From NCBI GenBank assembly GCA_030037185.1, contig JASHRR010001100.1, positions 1 to 6,812 on the forward strand: DNA of 6,812 bases. The letters run 5' to 3'. Position numbers and translations under genes: made by a program. Source of the stretch: Xanthobacteraceae bacterium (GTDB taxonomy: Bacteria > Pseudomonadota > Alphaproteobacteria > Rhizobiales > Xanthobacteraceae). A model generated the notes under the pieces. That model was not told where the DNA came from. It was given only the letters and a program-made list of their open reading frames with translations, and searched no databases. Shown here piece after piece: positions 1 through 6,137 of this stretch. How positions within the stretch are numbered: the first letter of the stretch is position 1; every line of letters begins with the position of its first letter.

Positions 1-482
1 GCGCCCGGAAACAGCCCGACCTTGACTTCCGGCAGGCCGAGACGGGTTTTCGGGTTGTGCGCCGCAACCCGATAATGGCAGGCGAGCGCAAGTTCGAAGC
101 CGCCGCCGACTGCCGTGCCGTTGAGGGCCGCGACCCATGGCTTCCCGCAGGTCTCGATGCGGCGGTAGAGCAGCGACAGCTTACGGCTTTCTTCGAATAG
201 ACGCAGCGCCGCCTGCTCCTCGCCCTCATCCTTGGCGAGTGCCGCAAATGTGCGCCCGAGCGATTCCAGGAGGGTAAGGTCTGCGCCGGCGCAGAACGTT
301 TCCTTGAGCGAGGTGATCACCACGCCCTTGACCGCGGCATCGGCGGCAAGCCGCTCGACGATTGCCGATAACTCCTCGATGCCGCGGAGCGTGATCACAT
401 TCATGGATCGATCGGGCACGTTCCAGCTCACAAGCGCAATGCCGTCGCTGTCGATCGCGAGCTCGAAATTCGTGTAGGTCAT
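1..482 (-). CDS. FadB/FadJ-like 3-hydroxyacyl-CoA dehydrogenase / enoyl-CoA hydratase, N-terminal part (partial)
   Basis: The frame opens with ATG at 480-482 and stays open to the window edge, giving 160 residues of a protein whose family is usually about 700 residues long. The visible part is the crotonase-fold enoyl-CoA hydratase domain. Seen: the start MTYTNFELAIDSDGIALVSW, the oxyanion-hole segment ETFCAGADLT (61-70), the NGTAVGGGFELALAC stretch (121-135) and GLPEVKVGLFPG at the end. By alignment from memory, Glu130 and Glu152 match the two catalytic glutamates of E. coli FadB (Glu119 and Glu139), so the hydratase should be active. The NAD-binding dehydrogenase half would lie to the left, outside the window. 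In beta-oxidation this enzyme turns trans-2-enoyl-CoA into 3-ketoacyl-CoA in the cytoplasm. An AGGAG ribosome site (489-493) sits 6 bases before the ATG and supports the start. It is the last visible gene of the operon, 78 bases after the cupin gene. A stand-alone hydratase is possible, but the N-terminal sequence type favours the bifunctional enzyme. Confidence 0.9.
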   Translation of the reverse strand, partial: MTYTNFELAIDSDGIALVSWNVPDRSMNVITLRGIEELSAIVERLAADAAVKGVVITSLKETFCAGADLTLLESLGRTFAALAKDEGEEQAALRLFEESRKLSLLYRRIETCGKPWVAALNGTAVGGGFELALACHYRVAAHNPKTRLGLPEVKVGLFPG

Positions 483-560
483 GGTTTTCTCCTACCGTTC
501 TGGCCTCGCTCACCCGGGCTGCTGGATTGCTGGTCGAGCCGGACAATGACCGCACGATCC

Positions 561-1034
561 CTATCGCTGCGAGCCCGGATAGGGTTCGCCGGATTTGTGC
601 AGATAACGCGCACCGGTTTCGTCCCGCTCCATACGCAGGTCGATGTCGGGGTATTCGGCGCGTTCACGCGCCGCGCGGCTGCCGACCTCCAGATAGACGG
701 CATCGCGGTCGGACCGATTGATCAAACAATGGCCGTTGACGACTCCGGCCTTGAACGCGGCCGCATCGCCAGGGCGCATGACGACCTCGCCGTCGTCTTC
801 GCATAGCACAACCTCGCCGGCCAGCACGTAGACGAACTCATCGTCGGCCGCATGCCAGTGACGCTGCGAGGAGGCGGCGCCGGGTTTCAACGTCGTCAGA
901 TTGACGCCGAATTGGGTCAGCCCGGCGGCGTTGCCAAGCCGCTTGCGCACCCGTCCGAGCACGAGCTGCCGAAACGGCTCGGGATATCCGGTCATCGCAT
1001 CTGTCTTAAGTTTATCGATATAGATCTTCGGCAT
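561..1034 (-). CDS. Single-domain cupin protein of unknown function
   Basis: A complete 157-residue protein made of one cupin beta-barrel. Cupin motif 1 is intact and correctly spaced: Gly52, His59, His61, Glu66 and Gly73. Motif 2 is recognisable from Gly82 and Pro88-Gly89 to His102 and Asn106. The three histidines and the glutamate are the usual metal ligands, so a bound divalent metal is likely. There is no signal peptide, membrane segment or DNA-binding domain, so it should be a small cytoplasmic protein. The C-terminal tail (about 120-157) is polar, with AEYPDIDLRMERDETGARYL followed by HKSGEPYP. It starts 20 bases after the thiolase stop, with GGAG (1043-1046) 8 bases before the ATG, so it is almost certainly co-transcribed with the beta-oxidation genes. 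Cupins include dioxygenases, isomerases, sugar epimerases and ligand sensors, and nothing here selects among these. The fold is secure; the function is unknown. Confidence 0.88.
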   Translation of the reverse strand: MPKIYIDKLKTDAMTGYPEPFRQLVLGRVRKRLGNAAGLTQFGVNLTTLKPGAASSQRHWHAADDEFVYVLAGEVVLCEDDGEVVMRPGDAAAFKAGVVNGHCLINRSDRDAVYLEVGSRAARERAEYPDIDLRMERDETGARYLHKSGEPYPGSQR

Positions 1035-1054
1035 TTAGGCCACTCCAGCCCGCC

Positions 1055-2263
1055 CTACACACGCTCGACGATGGTCGCGGTGCCCATGCCGATCCCGATG
1101 CAAAGGGTCACGAGTGCGGTGGCGGCATTACGCCGCTCCATTTCGTCGATGGCAGTACCAAGAATCATGGCGCCGGTAGCGCCGAGCGGGTGGCCCATCG
1201 CAATGGCGCCGCCGTTGACGTTGATCTTCGTGCTGTCGAGATCGAAAAATTGCATAAATCGCAGCACCACCGAGGCAAACGCCTCGTTGACCTCAATCAG
1301 GTCGATATCGTTAAGCGACATGCCGGCCTTGCGCAGCACCTTTTGGGTGACGTCGAGCGGACCCGTCAGCATGATGGCAGGCTCGGAACCAATATTGGCG
1401 AACGCCTTGATGCGCGCCCGCGGCTTGAGGCCGGCGCGGCGGCCCGCCTCGGCGCTGCCGATCAGCACCGCCGCAGCGCCATCGACGATGCCGGAAGAAT
1501 TGCCGGCGTGATGGACGTGGTTGACGGCCTCGATCTCCGGATGGGCCTGGATCGCAACTGCATCGAACCCGGCAAATTCGCCAATCTGCTCGAATGACGG
1601 TTTGAGTTGCGCCAGCGACTGCATCGTGGTTTGCGGCCGCATATGCTCGTCCTTGGCGAGGATCGTGATGCCGTTAGGGTCCTTGACGGGGATGACCGAC
1701 CTGGCGAAGCGCCCTTCATCCCATGCGGCCGCCGTGCGCTGCTGGCTTTGGACCGCGTAGGCATCAACGTCGTCGCGCGAGAAGCCGTACTTGGTGGCGA
1801 TCAGATCGGCCGAGATGCCCTGCGGCAGGAAGTAGGATTTGAGCGCGATCGCAGGATCGACCGGCCAGGCGCCGCCCGACGCCCCGATGCCGACCCGGCT
1901 CATGGATTCGACGCCGCCGCCGACCGTCATGTCGTGCTGACCGGCCATCACTTCGGAGGCCGCGAAGTTCACGGCATCGAGCCCGGACGCGCAAAACCGG
2001 TTGATCTGGACTCCCGGGACGCCATTGCCATAGCCGGCGCAGATCGCCGCGACCCGCGCAATATCGCCGCCGGCCTCGCCCACCGGATCGACGCAGCCCA
2101 TCACCACATCGTCCACCATCGCCGGGTCAAGCGAATTGCGTTTCCTCAGGGCGGCGAGCGTCTGGGTCGCGAGATTTAGCGCCGTCACCTCATGCAGCGC
2201 ACCGTCGACCTTGCCGCGGCCGCGCGGCGTACGGACGTGATCATAGATGAACGCGTCGGTCAT
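1055..2263 (-). CDS. Acetyl-CoA acyltransferase (FadA-like thiolase)
   Basis: A complete 402-residue thiolase, the normal length for the family. It cleaves 3-ketoacyl-CoA with coenzyme A to give acetyl-CoA and a shortened acyl-CoA, the last step of a beta-oxidation turn. It could also work in reverse as an acetoacetyl-CoA synthase. Catalytic elements are all visible: the nucleophile Cys91 in NRFCASG, the NEAFA motif (326-330), His358 in [15 protein letters not shown], and the base Cys388 in [10 protein letters not shown]. The early RTPRGRGK stretch (11-18) resembles the start of degradative thiolases such as FadA. The ATG at 2261-2263 is preceded by AGAGGA (2271-2276) at 7 bases. It lies between an acyl-CoA dehydrogenase and a FadB-like gene in the same direction, which favours a degradative role as the thiolase partner of the FadB-like protein. 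Chain-length preference cannot be read from the sequence. Confidence 0.93.
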   Translation of the reverse strand: MTDAFIYDHVRTPRGRGKVDGALHEVTALNLATQTLAALRKRNSLDPAMVDDVVMGCVDPVGEAGGDIARVAAICAGYGNGVPGVQINRFCASGLDAVNFAASEVMAGQHDMTVGGGVESMSRVGIGASGGAWPVDPAIALKSYFLPQGISADLIATKYGFSRDDVDAYAVQSQQRTAAAWDEGRFARSVIPVKDPNGITILAKDEHMRPQTTMQSLAQLKPSFEQIGEFAGFDAVAIQAHPEIEAVNHVHHAGNSSGIVDGAAAVLIGSAEAGRRAGLKPRARIKAFANIGSEPAIMLTGPLDVTQKVLRKAGMSLNDIDLIEVNEAFASVVLRFMQFFDLDSTKINVNGGAIAMGHPLGATGAMILGTAIDEMERRNAATALVTLCIGIGMGTATIVERV

Positions 2264-2304
2264 GGATGGTTCCTCTGTAGCTGTCGGCTGGCTCGTCTGG
2301 CATA

Positions 2305-2337
2305 CCCATGATGGGTCGAGCGAAGACCCGTCATGGG
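2305..2337. repeat. Intergenic palindromic repeat, copy 1
   Basis: A 12-base arm (2305-2316, CCCATGATGGGT) and its near-perfect inverse (2326-2337, ACCCGTCATGGG) flank a 9-base loop, CGAGCGAAG. The one imperfect pair (T2312 with G2330) is a G-U wobble in plus-strand RNA and an A-C mismatch in minus-strand RNA. Each arm is itself nearly palindromic. The core GGGT-CGAGCGAAG-ACCC resembles the GGGTTGAGCG..GCGAAACCC core at 4249-4270, so it looks like a member of an interspersed palindromic family. It lies inside the presumed operon between the dehydrogenase and thiolase genes, with no T tract, so it is more likely an RNA-stability element or neutral repeat than a terminator. Confidence 0.7.
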
Positions 2338-2361
2338 CGATTGTTCGGTGTCGTCGCTGCT

Positions 2362-2382
2362 GGGTTCGGTTGCGCTCAACTC
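2362..2382 (-). repeat. Degenerate second copy of the palindromic repeat core
   Basis: On the minus strand this reads GAGTTGAGCGCAACCGAACCC. It aligns with GGGTTGAGCGGCAGCGAAACCC at 4251-4270 and neighbouring bases with only a few changes and two single-base gaps. The terminal arms can still pair with one G-U. It starts 14 bases after the stop codon of the acyl-CoA dehydrogenase gene and about 24 bases from repeat copy 1. The match is by eye over a short length, so chance similarity is possible. Confidence 0.45.
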
Positions 2383-2396
2383 GTGTCCTGCATTGG

Positions 2397-4184
2397 TTAA
2401 AATGCCTCCGCCGGCAATGCCATCAGCGATGTGGCGCCGCTCTGGATGCGGGCGAGATGCGCGGCGGTCTCGGGCAGCATGCGCTCCATGAAAAAGCGGG
2501 CCGTCACCAGTTTCGCGTTGATGCGGCCCGATTCGCCATCCGCGAGCTTGCGATGCGCCGCAGCGGCGATCCGGCACCACATATAGCCAAGCACGACAAG
2601 GCCGACGAGATGCATATAATCGGTTGCGCCGGCCGCCGCATTGTCGGGCTTCGCAATGGCGTTCTGCATGAACCACATGGTGGCCTGCTGAAGGTGCCCG
2701 AGCGCCTTTCCGAGCGGCTCGACCAGCGGCTTCATGGCAGTGTCGGCAGCCTGCTCCTTGATATAGGCCTGCATCTCGCCGAACAGCGCCATGGCGGCCC
2801 GACCGTTGTCCTTGCCGAGCTTGCGTCCGACCAGATCGAGTGCCTGAATGCCGTTCGCGCCCTCATAGATCATCGGGATGCGGGCATCGCGCACGAACTG
2901 CTCCATGCCCCATTCGGCAATGTATCCGTGCCCGCCGAACACCTGTTGCGCCATCACGGCATTGGCGAAGCCGAGATCGGTCAGCACGCCCTTGACGACC
3001 GGGGTCAGCAGGCCGAGGCGGTCGTCGGCGCTCTCACGCTCCTTTGCGTCGTCGGAACGATGCGCCACATCGCTGCTGATCGCGCTCCACAGAATGAGCG
3101 CGCGCGCAGCTTCGTTGAAGGCGCGGATCGTCATCAGGATTCGCCGCACGTCCGCATGCACAATGATAGGATCGGCCGGCTTGTCGGCAAATTTCACACC
3201 GGTGACGGCGCGGCCCTGAAGCCGGTCCTTGGCATATTGGGCGGCGTTCTGGTAGGCGACTTCCGATAGCGCCAGTCCTTGCACCCCGACGCCGAGCCGC
3301 GCCTCGTTCATCATGACGAACATCGCCTGCAGGCCGTGGTTCTCCTGCGCCACTAGCCAGCCGGCGGCGCCGTCGTAGTTCATCACGCAGGTGGGGTTGG
3401 CGTGGATGCCCATCTTCTCCTCGATCGAGCCGCACGCCACCGCATTGCGCGCACCGAGCGTCCCATCCGGGTTCGCAATCACCTTCGGCACCACAAATAA
3501 TGACAGCCCGCGCGTCCCCTCCGGGGCGCCTTCGATGCGCGCCAGCACCAGATGCACGATGTTCTCCGCGAGATCATGCTCGCCGGCGGAGATGAAAATT
3601 TTCGTCCCGGTGATCCGATAGCTGCCGTCTGGCTGCGGCACCGCCTTGGTCCGGATAAGCCCCAGATCGGTACCGCATTGGGGTTCGGTCAGGTTCATGG
3701 TGCCGGTCCAGTCGCCGGCGACCATTTTCGGGACGTAAAGCGATTTTTGTTCAGCGGTGCCGTGGGTCAGCAAGGCCGCAATGGCGCCCTGGGTGAGTCC
3801 CGGAAACATGGCAAAGGCCATGTTGGCCGAAGCCATGAATTCGTTGACGGTTTGGGTCAGGGCGGTCGGCAGACCGAGCCCGCCGAACTCCTGCGGTACC
3901 GAAATCCCGATCCAGCCGCCCTCGACCACCTGCCGGTAAGCCTGTCTGAAACCCTCCGGCGTGGTGACGCCGCCATCCGGGCCGCGCCGGCATCCCTGCC
4001 GGTCGCCAACCCGGTTGAGCGGGGCGAGGACGCCCTCACAGAATTTGCCGACCCCCCCCAACATCGCTTCCACGACATCGGGCGAAGCATCGGAGAAACC
4101 AGGCAGGTTGGCAAAGCGCTCGATATGAAAGACGTCGTTGAGCAGGAACAGAGCGTCTTCGACCGGCGCCTTGTAGAGGGGCAT
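2397..4184 (-). CDS. Acyl-CoA dehydrogenase, long DmdC-like type with C-terminal extension
   Basis: A complete 595-residue flavoprotein that introduces the trans-2 double bond into an acyl-CoA, passing electrons via FAD, normally to electron-transfer flavoprotein. Domains in order: an N-terminal extension (1-40); a helical domain (about 40-157); the beta domain (about 160-280) with [12 protein letters not shown] (164-175) and [12 protein letters not shown] (193-204); the flavin-binding helical domain (about 283-455) with [20 protein letters not shown] (414-433); and an extra C-terminal helical domain (about 470-590). The catalytic base is Glu441 in [12 protein letters not shown], equivalent to Glu435 of DmdC, the methylmercaptopropionyl-CoA dehydrogenase. 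The roughly 600-residue length and extra domain place it in that branch rather than with short mitochondrial-type enzymes. The branch also handles ordinary fatty acyl-CoAs, so I leave it unnamed. AAGGAG (4191-4196) lies 6 bases before the ATG. It is the first gene of the presumed beta-oxidation operon. A run of eight G occurs at codons 42-45 (4052-4059). Confidence 0.93.
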   Translation of the reverse strand: MPLYKAPVEDALFLLNDVFHIERFANLPGFSDASPDVVEAMLGGVGKFCEGVLAPLNRVGDRQGCRRGPDGGVTTPEGFRQAYRQVVEGGWIGISVPQEFGGLGLPTALTQTVNEFMASANMAFAMFPGLTQGAIAALLTHGTAEQKSLYVPKMVAGDWTGTMNLTEPQCGTDLGLIRTKAVPQPDGSYRITGTKIFISAGEHDLAENIVHLVLARIEGAPEGTRGLSLFVVPKVIANPDGTLGARNAVACGSIEEKMGIHANPTCVMNYDGAAGWLVAQENHGLQAMFVMMNEARLGVGVQGLALSEVAYQNAAQYAKDRLQGRAVTGVKFADKPADPIIVHADVRRILMTIRAFNEAARALILWSAISSDVAHRSDDAKERESADDRLGLLTPVVKGVLTDLGFANAVMAQQVFGGHGYIAEWGMEQFVRDARIPMIYEGANGIQALDLVGRKLGKDNGRAAMALFGEMQAYIKEQAADTAMKPLVEPLGKALGHLQQATMWFMQNAIAKPDNAAAGATDYMHLVGLVVLGYMWCRIAAAAHRKLADGESGRINAKLVTARFFMERMLPETAAHLARIQSGATSLMALPAEAF

Positions 4185-4241
4185 GGATGTCTCCTTCGGC
4201 GGCCCACAGCCACCGTCAACGCTTTGAGCGGCCGTGTAGAT
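4185..4241 (-). promoter_or_regulatory. Presumed upstream region of the beta-oxidation operon
   Basis: These bases separate the dehydrogenase start from the palindromic repeat and should hold at least the leader of the operon. I find no convincing -35/-10 pair and no sigma-54 GG-N10-GC site. A TTGACG hexamer (4214-4219, minus strand) exists, but a -10 box at the usual distance would fall on the ribosome site, so it is not a usable promoter for this start. The plus-strand octamer TTGAGCGG occurs at 4224-4231, again in the same orientation at 4252-4259 (28 bases on), and inverted at 4307-4314. It may be an operator half-site or just part of the repeat family. Assignment as regulatory rests mainly on position. 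Confidence 0.3.
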
Positions 4242-4357
4242 GTAGTCCGGGTTGAGCGGCAGCGAAACCCGGCAACGCCGCCGCTTTCGCGGTTCGGTCC
4301 TGGATTCCGCTCAAGTCTTATGATCGGGCTGGCGCAACGCGCCCGATGGCGGGCTAC
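4242..4357. repeat. Compound palindromic intergenic repeat (BIME/MITE-like)
   Basis: This 116-base block is built of nested inverted repeats. It begins GTAGTCCG (4242-4249) and ends CGGGCTAC (4350-4357), which are inverse copies with one mismatch. Inside are a hairpin with CCGGGTT and AACCCGG arms (starting at 4248, loop of about 12), an inverted pair TTGAGCGG (4252-4259) and CCGCTCAA (4307-4314), and a hairpin at 4323-4347. A second GGGCTAC follows at 4382-4388. No open reading frame or transposase is associated. The architecture is that of small palindromic repeats common between genes in Bradyrhizobium-like genomes; exact family membership is inference. Together with 4185-4241 and 4358-4412 it accounts for the gene-free stretch downstream of rpoN. 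Confidence 0.6.
4323..4347 (-). terminator. Possible rpoN transcription terminator hairpin without a U tract
   Basis: Arms ATCGGGC (4323-4329) and GCCCGAT (4341-4347) are perfect 7-base inverses. The loop can form three more pairs, GCG (4332-4334) with CGC (4338-4340), around CAA and past a 2-base bulge. It lies 65 bases after the rpoN stop codon, the only strong hairpin there. On the minus strand it is followed by a mixed sequence rather than a U run, so intrinsic termination would be inefficient. It also lies within the compound repeat, which alone may explain it. Confidence 0.3.
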
Positions 4358-4412
4358 GGCCGGACGCTGGCGGACTCACTTGGGCTACGAGTCGACATAT
4401 CCTGACTGCAAG

Positions 4413-5957
4413 TCAGCTTGCCTCCGAGCCATCGGTCGCGGCCTGCTTGTCGCGGCGACGCTGGACCGACGAAGGAATTCGCATGGCCTCGCGGTATTTG
4501 GCAACGGTTCGGCGGGCAATATTGATGCCGGAACGGCGCAGGTGTTCCACGATCACGTCGTCCGACATGATTCGATGTACGGATTCTGCGTCGACGAGCT
4601 GCTTGATGCGATATCGTACCGCTTCCGCCGAATGAGCCTCGCCGCCGTCCGCGGAGGCGATCGCGGAGGTAAAGAAAAACTTCATTTCGAAGGTGCCCCG
4701 GGCCGCAGCAATATATTTATTGGCGGTGACGCGCGACACCGTCGATTCGTGCATGCCGATGGCGTCCGCCACGGTCTTGAGATTGAGCGGCCGCAGATAC
4801 TGCACGCCGCTCGTGAAGAAAGCCTCCTGCTGCCGGACGATCTCGCTCGCCACTTTGAGGATTGTCCTGGCGCGCTGATCGAGCGCCCGCACAAGCCAGG
4901 TGGCAGTCTGCAGGCATTCAGCGAGGTAGGATTTTTCCGTGTCCTTCTTGGCCGTCTTTGACACCTTTGCGTAGTAGGTCTGGTTGACCAGGACCTTAGG
5001 CAGGGTGTCGTGGTTGAGTTCGACCGTCCAGCCGCTCTCGGCGCTTTGGCGAACGAATACGTCGGGCACGATCGGTTGAACCAGGACGGAGCTGAAGGCA
5101 AGCCCCGGCTTCGGATTGAGGCTTTTGATCTCGCCGATCATTTCCACGAGATCTTCGTCATCGACGCCGCAGATCTTGCGCAGAGCCGAAAAATCCCGTT
5201 TGGCAACCAGTTCAAGATGGCCGAGCAGAGCCTCCATGGCGGGGTCAAGCCGGTTCAACTCGCGCTGTTGAATCGCCAGGCATTCGGCAAGGTTGCGCGC
5301 GCACACCCCCGGGGGATCGAATGTCTGCAGTCGGGTGAGCACCGATTCGATCAACGCCCGTGAAGCGCCGAGCCTGTCGGCAGCGTCGCCCATGTCGTTG
5401 GGAAGGTAGCCGGCGTCGTCTACGAGATCGACCAGGTACTGCGCGACCATCCGCTCAATCGGGTCCGTGAAGGTCAACGAGACCTGCTGGGCGAGATGTA
5501 GCGCGAGCGTTGTCTCAGCGGTTGCAAACGTTTCCAAATTGTAGTCGCCGTCGCTACGACCGCCCGGGCCCGTCGCGGACCAATCCGGATAGGTGCCCGG
5601 TTGCGATTCGTGCGTCTGCACGGGTGCGGACGCGCTGTCGTCGGGAAAAACGTTGTTGAGGTCGGTGTCGAGTCGTGCCTCGATCGATTGGCGGCTCTCC
5701 AGCCGCTTATCCATCCAATCGGAACTCGCGGGCTCCTCGTCGCCCGGTGAGGACGTGTCGGCATTCGTTTCGCTTTCCTCGCGCCCCGACTCCTCATCGA
5801 CCGGCCGCTCCAACAGCGGATTACGTTCCAATTCGCTATCCACGTAAACGGCAAGATCGAGATGGGACAACTGCAGCAGCTTGATGGCTTGCATCAGCTG
5901 TGGCGTCATCACGAGCGCCTGGGTCTGGCGGATCAGAAGTTTTTGCGCGAGCGCCAT
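4413..5957 (-). CDS. rpoN: RNA polymerase sigma-54 factor RpoN
   Basis: A complete 514-residue sigma-54 factor. It directs RNA polymerase to GG(-24)/GC(-12) promoters that need an ATP-driven activator, typically controlling nitrogen metabolism and, in rhizobia, nitrogen fixation. Region I (about 1-50) carries the glutamine- and leucine-rich activator-interacting sequence, with SLVMTPQ-like ALVMTPQLMQAIKLLQLS (14-31) and ERNPLLE (44-50). Region II (about 52-150) is an acidic linker rich in Glu, Asp and Ser. The core-binding region spans about 150-340, including FDPPGVCARNLAECLAIQ (213-230). The DNA-binding part contains a helix-turn-helix (about 393-411, ADAIGMHESTVSRV) and the diagnostic RpoN box ARRTVAKYRE (481-490). 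An in-frame TAG at 6012-6014 with no ATG, GTG or TTG after it fixes the start at the ATG at 5955-5957, which lacks a clear Shine-Dalgarno sequence. lptB lies 180 bases upstream, as in many proteobacteria; the usual downstream hpf and ptsN are missing. Confidence 0.97.
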   Translation of the reverse strand: MALAQKLLIRQTQALVMTPQLMQAIKLLQLSHLDLAVYVDSELERNPLLERPVDEESGREESETNADTSSPGDEEPASSDWMDKRLESRQSIEARLDTDLNNVFPDDSASAPVQTHESQPGTYPDWSATGPGGRSDGDYNLETFATAETTLALHLAQQVSLTFTDPIERMVAQYLVDLVDDAGYLPNDMGDAADRLGASRALIESVLTRLQTFDPPGVCARNLAECLAIQQRELNRLDPAMEALLGHLELVAKRDFSALRKICGVDDEDLVEMIGEIKSLNPKPGLAFSSVLVQPIVPDVFVRQSAESGWTVELNHDTLPKVLVNQTYYAKVSKTAKKDTEKSYLAECLQTATWLVRALDQRARTILKVASEIVRQQEAFFTSGVQYLRPLNLKTVADAIGMHESTVSRVTANKYIAAARGTFEMKFFFTSAIASADGGEAHSAEAVRYRIKQLVDAESVHRIMSDDVIVEHLRRSGINIARRTVAKYREAMRIPSSVQRRRDKQAATDGSEAS

Positions 5958-6060
5958 CGGAAGTGCGGTGAGCTGGTCCGTTTCTTGCTTATCCCGATTC
6001 CCGACAGCTGTCTACTCGACCATCGGCTAAACCGAGCGATTTTGAAGTGGCTGGATCCCG

Positions 6061-6128
6061 TGGGGTGGGGCAACCAAAGGATCCCCCGCCTGCGGCGGGC
6101 AGGCGCGAGCGCTTCTGAGTCCACCCCA
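6061..6128 (-). other. Structured lptB-rpoN spacer: inverted repeat enclosing two overlapping hairpins
   Basis: TGGGGTGG (6061-6068) and CCACCCCA (6121-6128) are perfect 8-base inverses and bracket a 52-base interior. Inside are two mutually exclusive hairpins: CCCGCC/GGCGGG (6085-6090 with 6094-6099, 3-base loop) and CGCCTGC/GCAGGCG (6087-6093 with 6099-6105, 5-base loop). The structure begins 9 bases after the lptB stop codon, so it could end or protect the lptB transcript. There is no U tract on the minus strand. A direct repeat GGATCCC occurs at 6053-6059 and 6079-6085. The rest of the 180-base spacer (5958-6060) should hold any rpoN promoter, but I see no convincing one. Confidence 0.5.
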
Positions 6129-6137
6129 GCATGGCTG

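Noticed and set aside
2247..3269. A 340-codon plus-strand open frame antisense to the dehydrogenase 3' part and its downstream spacer
   Set aside because: Same composition and position argument; no ribosome site, domain or partner gene supports it.
4185..4245. A sigma-54 or sigma-70 promoter directly before the dehydrogenase gene
   Set aside because: No GG-N10-GC pair fits, and the only TTGACG hexamer would place its -10 box on the ribosome binding site.
4242..4357. A CRISPR array or insertion sequence downstream of rpoN
   Set aside because: There are no regularly spaced direct repeats with spacers and no transposase; nested palindromes explain the block better.
3552..4961. A 469-codon open frame on the plus strand spanning the dehydrogenase 5' part, the spacer and the rpoN 3' part
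   Set aside because: It is antisense to two well-identified genes and crosses the repeat-filled spacer. Its translation is rich in Arg, Gly and His with no recognisable domain, as expected of a shadow frame in GC-rich DNA.
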